Positions 54,982-61,588 of a DNA stretch of 64,000 nt are shown here, piece after piece (position 1 is the stretch's first letter; each line of letters begins with the position of its first letter). Made by a program: the position numbers and the translations under genes. This DNA comes from Bifidobacterium minimum (lineage in GTDB: Bacteria > Actinomycetota > Actinomycetes > Actinomycetales > Bifidobacteriaceae), in the NCBI RefSeq assembly GCF_000741645.1, contig NZ_JGZD01000014.1, forward strand, positions 30 through 64,029, read 5' to 3'. The notes beneath the pieces were generated by a model that ran no database searches, had not been told where the DNA came from, and worked only from the letters and a program-made list of their open reading frames with translations.

Positions 54982-56007
54982 ATGTCGGTTGCATCGTCGG
55001 GTCGTCGTCATCGCGTTCTTGGCGTCTTCGCGGGTCTCGCGACGCTGGCGTCCCTTCTGGTGGCGGTCGCGAGGGCTCTTCCGGCGTCGATCCAATCCCT
55101 GCCGTATGTTCCCGTCGTCGTGTCGGTGGCTCCGTGGTTCGTTGTGGTGGGGCTGATCGGTCTTATCCTCGCGCTGATCTCCCAACGGTGGTTCGTCGCG
55201 CTTGTCGCGCTGTGCTGCGTGGTCGTTCAGGGATACTGGCAGTATCCCTTCATCCATCAGTCCGTGTCCCTGTCGGCGTCGACGGTGCAGGCGGTGGGAG
55301 GGTCGAGCGTCAACACCGATGACGATGCCGCCAGGGTGATGACGGCCAATGTGTACAAAGGTCGTGCCGACGCTGAATCCATCGTGGACATCGTCCGCGA
55401 TCAGCGCGTGGAGGTCCTGGCCCTGCAGGAGACCACGCCGGCGTTCGTGAAGGCCCTGAAGAAGGCGGGAATCGAAAGCTATCTGCCCTATTCGGTGGTT
55501 TCCTCGGCCGACGGGAAGTACGGCAATGGTCTATGGTCGGCCACGTCGTTGAAGAACCCCGTGGACGACGAGGTCGATTCCCTGTCGTCGTTCATGCCCG
55601 CGGGGACGGTGGCGTTCGCGGGTGGCAGGTCGGTCCGCTTCGTGTCCGTGCATACGACGTCGCCCAAACCGGGACGCTGGGATATGTGGAGGACGAGTCT
55701 CGAGGACGTCGCCCGTCTGGGATCGAAGACCGGACGGTACATCCTTATGGGCGACTTCAATTCGACCATCGACCATTCGCCGTTCCGCGACGTCCTCGGA
55801 TCCCGTTTCTCGGACGCCGCATATGAGTCGGGTCACGGCTTCACCTTCACCTGGCCCGCGGATCGTCAATGGGTTCCGTCCTTCAGCGGCATCGATCATG
55901 TCGTCGTCGACAAGGGCATCGTCACGGGACAGGTGTCGGTGGTGAGCATTCCCGGATCCGACCACAAGGGCCTTGTGGCGACGGTGCAGATAGGGGCGCA
56001 GTCCTAG
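54982..56007 (+). CDS. Endonuclease/exonuclease/phosphatase (EEP) family membrane protein
   Basis: A 341-residue protein. Three membrane helices come first (VLGVFAGLATLASLLVAVAR, VPVVVSVAPWFVVVGLIGLILAL, WFVALVALCCVVVQGYW), then an EEP domain facing outside. The domain has VMTANVYKGRADAESIVDIV, VEVLALQETTPAFVKAL with the metal-binding Glu, SVHTTSPK, ILMGDFNSTIDH (D-x-N) and GIDHVVVDKG with SIPGSDHKGLVA, the SDH catalytic pair. The start ATG 54982 follows GGGAGG. Members include membrane-bound phosphodiesterases and nucleases; the target is unknown. It is convergent with xseB across a hairpin and repeat. Confidence 0.88.
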   Translation: MSVASSGRRHRVLGVFAGLATLASLLVAVARALPASIQSLPYVPVVVSVAPWFVVVGLIGLILALISQRWFVALVALCCVVVQGYWQYPFIHQSVSLSASTVQAVGGSSVNTDDDAARVMTANVYKGRADAESIVDIVRDQRVEVLALQETTPAFVKALKKAGIESYLPYSVVSSADGKYGNGLWSATSLKNPVDDEVDSLSSFMPAGTVAFAGGRSVRFVSVHTTSPKPGRWDMWRTSLEDVARLGSKTGRYILMGDFNSTIDHSPFRDVLGSRFSDAAYESGHGFTFTWPADRQWVPSFSGIDHVVVDKGIVTGQVSVVSIPGSDHKGLVATVQIGAQS

Positions 56008-56053
56008 TTCGTCTGGTTCCGCGCCGTTTCCGCCGTCTCCCGCGTCGCATCTG

Positions 56054-56149
56054 GCGTCAGTCCGGATTCGTCGTTTGTCGTGCGGCGTCAGTCCGGATTG
56101 CCGTCAGTACGGACTGACGCCGACCTGGATCGACGTCAGTCCAGATTCG
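56054..56149. repeat. Three copies of gcgtcagtccggattcg, including a perfect 12-bp stem hairpin, across the xseB 3' end
   Basis: 17-bp copies occur at 56054-56070, 56085-56101 and 56133-56149; the third is the xseB terminal codons and stop. The second copy forms a perfect stem GGCGTCAGTCCG (56084-56095) with CGGACTGACGCC (56110-56121). It could act as a bidirectional terminator between convergent genes, although no T run is present. Confidence 0.75.
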
Positions 56150-56501
56150 ATTGGGTTCCGGCCGTGTCGGCGGTGGACTGCTGCTGGGCCTGGGCGGCGT
56201 CGAGTTTCGATCGCACCTGGTCGAGCAGCGCCTGGGCGCGGTTCGCGAGCGCTTCTCCCAGCTCCCACTGTCTCATGGATTGGTCGAGGTTGAGCCCGCC
56301 GGCCTCCAATGCCTGGACCACACGGATGAGACGGTCGCGGGCCTCCTCGTAGGACATGGAGGCGATGGCCGATCTTTCCTCGTCCGTGATGCCCGACGGG
56401 GGGACGGCCGTGGTCGACGGGTCGCCCTTGACAGCGTTCGTGGCCGTGGCGTTGGTGTTGTCGTCGTCGTTCGTCGTGGTCGTCGTCGTTTGCTCGCTCA
56501 T
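56136..56501 (-). CDS. xseB: Exodeoxyribonuclease VII small subunit
   Basis: A 121-residue protein, start ATG 56501 behind AGAAAGG. The functional part is SYEEARDRLIRVVQALEAGGLNLDQSMRQWELGEALANRAQALLDQVRSKLDAAQA, the typical XseB coiled-coil domain (family length about 70-80). A Thr/Asn-rich head (TTTTTTNDDDNTNATATNA) and a Ser/Thr/Gln tail flank it. It binds XseA, whose gene lies 179 bp upstream on the same strand. Confidence 0.93.
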   Translation of the reverse strand: MSEQTTTTTTNDDDNTNATATNAVKGDPSTTAVPPSGITDEERSAIASMSYEEARDRLIRVVQALEAGGLNLDQSMRQWELGEALANRAQALLDQVRSKLDAAQAQQQSTADTAGTQSNLD

Positions 56502-56630
56502 GGTTGTGTGCCTTTCTGACATTGGTGGACGCTGGATGCTATGGACGCGGGGATGCTATGGATATGTGGCTATGGATATGTGGTTGTGGGCATCGGCTTG
56601 TGGGGATCCCACGCGATCGCGTGCGGCGCG

Positions 56631-56694
56631 CCTATGACGCGATGTGCCTATGACGCGGCGTGCCTATGACGCGACGTGCCTATGACGCGGCGTC
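56631..56694. repeat. 16-bp tandem repeat, four copies, spanning the xseA stop codon
   Basis: Units start at 56631, 56647, 56663 and 56679, with core cctatgacgcg. The last unit holds the xseA stop (TAG as cta, 56680-56682) and final codons, so each copy carries GCGTCATAG on the coding strand. Confidence 0.9.
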
Positions 56695-58098
56695 CGGGAC
56701 GTTCGTCGCAGGGGAGACTCTCTCGACCACGGCGCCCAGCGCGCCCCTCTTCAGCGTGATGGTGATGGCGTCGCCGGGGGATGTGGACGAGGCGTCGTCG
56801 AGCACATGTCCTGATGACGTCTGGACCACCGCATAGCCGCGGTTGAGGGTGGACTGGGGGCTGAGCGCGGTCAACGAGGCGTGGAGCCGGTCTATCGTCA
56901 TGGACGCGTCGTCCGCTATCTGGGTCATCCCGTACGTCATGCGCCTGCGGGCGTCGTCGACGAAGCGCTGATGGGGCTCGAGCATGGTCCATGGCCGTGT
57001 CAGGCTCGGGCGGTTGGCGTAGCCCTCGATGAGGCGCGTCTCGTTGGCCAGCAGCGATTCGGTGCGCAGCCGGATCTGTCCGAGGGCGCTGGCGATGAGT
57101 TGCCATTGCTCGCGCACGTCGGGGACGACCTTCTTCGCGGCGTCCGTGGGCGTGGAGGCGCGAAGGTCGGCGGCCAGATCGATGAGCGTCCAGTCGTCCT
57201 CGTGGCCGATGGCGGAGATGAGGGGGGTGGAGCATTGGGCGGCGGCCCGGACGACGCCCTCGTCCGAGAAGCCGATGAGATCCTCGAAGCTTCCGCCTCC
57301 CCTTGCCACGATGATGACGTCGACGCCGGGATCGGCGTCAAGGGCCCTGATCGCCGCGATGACGTCGGGAGGGCATTGCGCGCCCTGCACGTGCGCGTGG
57401 ATGACGCGGAAGTCCACGGCGGGCCACCGGAGGTTCACGTTCGTGATGACGTCCCCTTCGGCCCGGGCCTGTGGCGCGCAGATGAGGCCGATGCGGTGGG
57501 GGAACTCGGGGATGGGGACCTTGCGGTCCGCGTCGAAAAGCCCCTCGCCCTTGAGCTTTCTGCGCAGGGCGTCGATCATCTCCTTGAGATCTCCGGTGCC
57601 GAGACGGCGGATGTCGTCGGCGACGAAGCTGAGTCTGGTGGCCTTCATCCACACGTCGGCACGGCCGTGGACCACGACGCGATCCCCCTGACGGAAGTTG
57701 CGGGCCTTGGCCACGAAGTCGCGGAATCCCATGACGGGAAGGGATATCTCCTCGGTGTCGTCGCGCAGGGTGATGTAGCCCGAGGTGGAGCGGCGCATGT
57801 TGATCTCCATGATCTGCCCGCGCACCCAGGCCTGCGGCCATCGTTCCACGGCGTCGTGGTATTTGCGGCTGAGCACGCTCACCGGCCAGGGGTTGTCCGC
57901 CGTGGTGTCCCGGGCGAGTCGAGGAAGCTCCATGGGACGTGCCGGAGCGGTCGCCGTATTCGTCGGCGCGGGGGCTCCGCCCTGCCCGGAAAAGGCTCCC
58001 GACGGGGGAAGGTCTGATGCGACAGTCATGCCTCCAGAGTCCCGCGGGCGAGGGACATTGACGGGGTCGGGACCCATGCCGTCGACGCATGACGCCAT
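56680..58098 (-). CDS. xseA: Exodeoxyribonuclease VII large subunit
   Basis: Degrades single-stranded DNA with XseB. It has an OB-fold N-terminal domain (VSVLSRKYHDAVERWPQAWVRGQIMEINMRRSTSGYITLRD, QGDRVVVHGRADVWMKATRLSFVADDIRRLGTGDL), then the catalytic region (FPHRIGLICAPQARAEGDVITNVNLRWPAV, VDVIIVARGGGSFEDLIGFSDEGVVRA, PLISAIGHEDDWTLIDLAADLRASTPTDAA) with GGGSxEDL and GHExD motifs, and a coiled-coil tail. Possible starts are 58098, 58077 and 58029. The first about 60 residues are Pro/Ala-rich and not conserved. Confidence 0.95.
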   Translation of the reverse strand: MASCVDGMGPDPVNVPRPRDSGGMTVASDLPPSGAFSGQGGAPAPTNTATAPARPMELPRLARDTTADNPWPVSVLSRKYHDAVERWPQAWVRGQIMEINMRRSTSGYITLRDDTEEISLPVMGFRDFVAKARNFRQGDRVVVHGRADVWMKATRLSFVADDIRRLGTGDLKEMIDALRRKLKGEGLFDADRKVPIPEFPHRIGLICAPQARAEGDVITNVNLRWPAVDFRVIHAHVQGAQCPPDVIAAIRALDADPGVDVIIVARGGGSFEDLIGFSDEGVVRAAAQCSTPLISAIGHEDDWTLIDLAADLRASTPTDAAKKVVPDVREQWQLIASALGQIRLRTESLLANETRLIEGYANRPSLTRPWTMLEPHQRFVDDARRRMTYGMTQIADDASMTIDRLHASLTALSPQSTLNRGYAVVQTSSGHVLDDASSTSPGDAITITLKRGALGAVVERVSPATNVPDAAS

Positions 58099-58185
58099 GG
58101 CGTCGTCGTGTCTTCCAAGGGGCTCGTGGGCGACACGCCTCGACCGACGCCGTTCGTCATCGGATTCGGCTGAATACCGCGATTA

Positions 58186-58233
58186 TCCCTATATCTGGTG
58201 TCTGAGCGTATGGACTGGCACTAGATATCGGCG
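58186..58233 (+). promoter_or_regulatory. Candidate pair of NrdR boxes upstream of nrdD
   Basis: tccctatatctggtgt (58186-58201) and gcactagatatcggcg (58218-58233) resemble the NrdR consensus (ACACWATATATWGTGT), by my count at about 12 and 10 of 16 positions. They start 32 bp apart, the spacing expected for two boxes on one helix face. A TATAGT box follows at 58235-58240. NrdR itself is not in the window. Confidence 0.5.
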
Positions 58234-58349
58234 TATAGTGCTGTTGTGTAACGACTTACGTGCATGTAGTTTGGCGTGCGTCGATCCGCTTTCGATGATT
58301 CCGTCAGGTTCGAGCGCGGAGAGGTTTCCGGTGTGAAGGGATGTGGACA

Positions 58350-60740
58350 ATGGACACGCAGATGATGGACGATGTCAACGTGGTGACCGCAGTGAAGAAG
58401 GTCCTCGTGGAGAAGCGCGATGGGCGTGTGGTCGACTTCGATCCCATCAACATCATCGCCGCCGTGAAGTCGGCGTTCGTCGATCTCGACAAGCATATCG
58501 GCCCGCAGGAGGAGCAGCTCATCCGGGAGCTCGCCGCCCAGGTGGAGGGCGAGATCAGGGATCGATACAACGGTCCGGCGAAGATCGAGGACATCCAGAA
58601 CCTCGTCGAGCACGGCCTGATCGAGAGCCACCTGTACGACGTGGCGCGCAGCTACACCGCGTACCGCCTGAACAAGGACATCGAGCGCGCCAAGGCGACC
58701 GATATCAACGAGGCGGTGAGCCGTCTGGTCAACAGGGATGAGAGCCTGGTGCGCGAGAACGCCAACAAGGACTCCAACGTCTACGCCACGCAGCGCGATC
58801 TTCTCGCAGGCGCGGTGTCCAAGGCCTCCGCGTTCTCCATGCTTCCCGACGCCGTGTCGAACGCCCATATGAAGGGCGACATCCACTTCCATGACGCGGA
58901 CTACTCGCCGTTCACCGCCATGAGCAACTGCTCGCTGCCCGATTTCGGCGATATGCTCGCCCACGGCTTCGCGCTGGGCAACGCGATGATGGATTCGCCC
59001 AAGTCCATCGGAACCGCGGCGACCCAGATCACCCAGATCATCAAGGACATCGCCGGAGCCCAGTACGGCGGCCAGACGGTCAACCGAGCCGATGAGATGC
59101 TTGAGCCCTACGCCCGGCTCGACTACGAGAAGCATCTGCATATGGCCCAGGCCATGATCCCCGATTCCATGCCCATCGGGGCCGTGCGTGACATGGTCAA
59201 TGGGCTCAAGGCCCAGGAGCCGGAAGGCCTGCACTTCGAGAACCGCGAGCCGCTGCCGATGGACACCCCCTTCGACGAGAACGCCTCGGAGATGGAGCGG
59301 CTGCGTGAGGTCTACGCCAAGATCATGACCCGCAAGGCCATCTACGACGCGATGCAGACGATGGAATACCAGATCAACTCCAACCGGGTGTCCAACGGAC
59401 AGACGCCGTTCGTCACCGTGGGATTCGGTCTGGGCACCTCATGGTTCGCCCGGGAGATCCAGCGCGCCATCCTGCTCAACAGGATTCGCGGTCTGGGCAA
59501 GGATCGTCACACGGCGATCTTCCCCAAGCTCGTCTTCACCATCAGGCACGGTCTCAACGCCGACGCCGGCGACGTGAACTACGACATGAAGCAGCTCGCT
59601 CTGGAGTGCGCCACCAAGCGCATGTACCCGGACGTGGTCTTCTATGAGAACATCGTCAAGATCACCGGATCGTTCAAGGCCCCCATGGGATGCCGGTCCT
59701 TCCTTCAGGGGTGGATCGATCCCGCCACGGGCAAGGACGTCGAGGACGGCCGCATGAACCTCGGCGTGGTCACGGTGAACATCCCCCGCATCGCCTTGGA
59801 GTCCCATGGCGACCGGGACCGTTTCTGGAAGATCTTCGACGAACGCATGGCCGTCGCCCATCAGGCGCTGCAGTTCCGCATCATGCGGTGCAAGCAGGCG
59901 ACCCCGGTCAACGCCCCCACGCTGTTCCGCTTCGGCGCCTTCGGACGTCTGGGAGCCAACGACAACATCGACCAGCTCTTCCGCAACGAGCGCGCCACGG
60001 TGTCGCTCGGATACATCGGCCTGTATGAGGCGACGTCGGTCTTCTACGGCAAGGACTGGATGCGCGATCATGGATGGGACCCCGAAGGCAAGGACTTCGC
60101 GCTGTCCATCGTGCGCCGAATGAGCGAGCTGTGCCACCAGTGGGCGAAGGCGGAGGGCTACCACTATTCCGTCTACTCCACGCCGGCCGAAAGCCTCACC
60201 GACCGCTTCAACCGCATGGACCGGGAGAAGTTCGGAGAGGTGGCCGGCGTCACCGACCACGACTTCTACACCAACTCCTTCCACTACCCCGTGTGGCTTC
60301 AGCCCACGCCGATGGAGAAGCTCAACTACGAGAAGGACTTCCCCTACTACGCGGCCGGCGGATTCATCCACTACTGCGAGTTCCCTTGCCTGCAGTCGAA
60401 CCCCAAGGCCCTTGAGGCCGTGTGGGACTACGCCTACAACATCGGCATCGGCTATCTGGGCACGAACACGCCCATCGACCATTGCTTCGAGTGCGGTTTC
60501 GAAGGCGACTTCGAGCCCACCGAGGAGGGCTTCAAATGCCCGGAGTGCGGCAACTCGGATCCCGACAAGTGCAACGTGACCAAGCGCACCTGCGGCTATC
60601 TGGGCAATCCGGTCCAGCGCCCCATGGTTCATGGACGCCATGAGGAGATCGCCCATCGGGTCAAGCACATGTCGGGGGAGACCGGACACGTGACCATGCG
60701 TGACGGCTCCGACCGCGAGTGGTTCGAGGAGACTAAGTAG
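58350..60740 (+). CDS. nrdD: Anaerobic ribonucleoside-triphosphate reductase
   Basis: Class III reductase that makes dNTPs from NTPs without oxygen, using a glycyl radical. The N-terminal ATP-cone begins at VEKRDGRVVDFDPINIIAAVKSAF. The large domain has NSNRVSNGQTPFVTVGFGLGTSW and GCRSFLQGW and YSVYSTPAESLTDRF. Near the end are four cysteines (CFECGFEGDFEPTEEGFKCPECGN) for a zinc site and RTCGYLGNP, containing the glycyl-radical Gly. I prefer ATG 58350 (MDTQMMDDVN), with GAAGGG nine bases before it; 58341 is adjacent to the ribosome site. About 796 residues. It is followed by nrdG with 3 bp between. Confidence 0.96.
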   Translation: MDTQMMDDVNVVTAVKKVLVEKRDGRVVDFDPINIIAAVKSAFVDLDKHIGPQEEQLIRELAAQVEGEIRDRYNGPAKIEDIQNLVEHGLIESHLYDVARSYTAYRLNKDIERAKATDINEAVSRLVNRDESLVRENANKDSNVYATQRDLLAGAVSKASAFSMLPDAVSNAHMKGDIHFHDADYSPFTAMSNCSLPDFGDMLAHGFALGNAMMDSPKSIGTAATQITQIIKDIAGAQYGGQTVNRADEMLEPYARLDYEKHLHMAQAMIPDSMPIGAVRDMVNGLKAQEPEGLHFENREPLPMDTPFDENASEMERLREVYAKIMTRKAIYDAMQTMEYQINSNRVSNGQTPFVTVGFGLGTSWFAREIQRAILLNRIRGLGKDRHTAIFPKLVFTIRHGLNADAGDVNYDMKQLALECATKRMYPDVVFYENIVKITGSFKAPMGCRSFLQGWIDPATGKDVEDGRMNLGVVTVNIPRIALESHGDRDRFWKIFDERMAVAHQALQFRIMRCKQATPVNAPTLFRFGAFGRLGANDNIDQLFRNERATVSLGYIGLYEATSVFYGKDWMRDHGWDPEGKDFALSIVRRMSELCHQWAKAEGYHYSVYSTPAESLTDRFNRMDREKFGEVAGVTDHDFYTNSFHYPVWLQPTPMEKLNYEKDFPYYAAGGFIHYCEFPCLQSNPKALEAVWDYAYNIGIGYLGTNTPIDHCFECGFEGDFEPTEEGFKCPECGNSDPDKCNVTKRTCGYLGNPVQRPMVHGRHEEIAHRVKHMSGETGHVTMRDGSDREWFEETK

Positions 60741-60743
60741 GAC

Positions 60744-61436
60744 ATGGGCCTCCATGACTTCGCGGCCGGGGAGACCGGCCGCGGCCCGTCCATCCCCAGC
60801 GATCTGTCCAACAACCCCCGAGCCGGGCAGTGGAGCAGCCGACGCATGAGCCATGGCATGATCGCCGACTACAAGCGGCTGCTCATGACCGACGGCGAGG
60901 GCATCCGCTGCTCCCTGTACGTCTCGGGCTGCCCCTTCCACTGCAAGGACTGCTACAACGCCTCCATCTGGGACTTCCAGGCGGGTCGTCCGTATGACGA
61001 ACGCCTCGAAAGCCAGATCATGGAGGACATGTCACTGGACTACGTCCAGGGCATCACGTTCCTCGGCGGCGAGCCGCTGCTGAACACCGGCGTGCTGCTG
61101 CCGTTGGCACGTCGGATACGCGAGCGCTTCGGACACTCCAAGGACATCTGGTGCTGGACCGGGTACACTTGGGAGGAACTCATGCGTCCGGGGGAGACGG
61201 ATGACAAGAGAAAGCTGCTGGATCTGATCGACATCCTGGTGGACGGAAGGTACATAGCCACTCTGCATGATTCGCTTCTGCAGTTCCGAGGGTCGAGCAA
61301 CCAGCGCATCATCGACGTGCCGCGCTCGTTGCGGGCCGGATCCGTCGTCGTGTGGCCGAAGCTGCATGACCAGAAGCGCTTCATCCCCGAGATCTACGGC
61401 AAGGACCGCAGTGCGGGCGAGGGCGCCGCATCCTGA
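60744..61436 (+). CDS. nrdG: Anaerobic ribonucleotide reductase-activating protein
   Basis: Radical-SAM enzyme that installs the glycyl radical on NrdD. The CxxxCxxC [4Fe-4S] motif is CPFHCKDCYN (about residue 63), with TFLGGEPLLN (GGEP, SAM binding) and WCWTGYTWEEL. Length is 230, with a roughly 35-residue N-terminal extension compared with short NrdG. The start at 60744 is just 3 bp past nrdD, so the two are coupled. Confidence 0.95.
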   Translation: MGLHDFAAGETGRGPSIPSDLSNNPRAGQWSSRRMSHGMIADYKRLLMTDGEGIRCSLYVSGCPFHCKDCYNASIWDFQAGRPYDERLESQIMEDMSLDYVQGITFLGGEPLLNTGVLLPLARRIRERFGHSKDIWCWTGYTWEELMRPGETDDKRKLLDLIDILVDGRYIATLHDSLLQFRGSSNQRIIDVPRSLRAGSVVVWPKLHDQKRFIPEIYGKDRSAGEGAAS

Positions 61437-61588
61437 TGGGGGGAACGGCGGCGGGAACGGGATTCCGGGAATCTCGCTGTCGGAAAAGTCGTGTCGGCAT
61501 GCCTCGCGACTACATTACATAAAGGATGATGTGCGTGGATTAAGGAGACGTGACGATTCACGTTCCGACGTGGTAATGAGGTGAGTTG

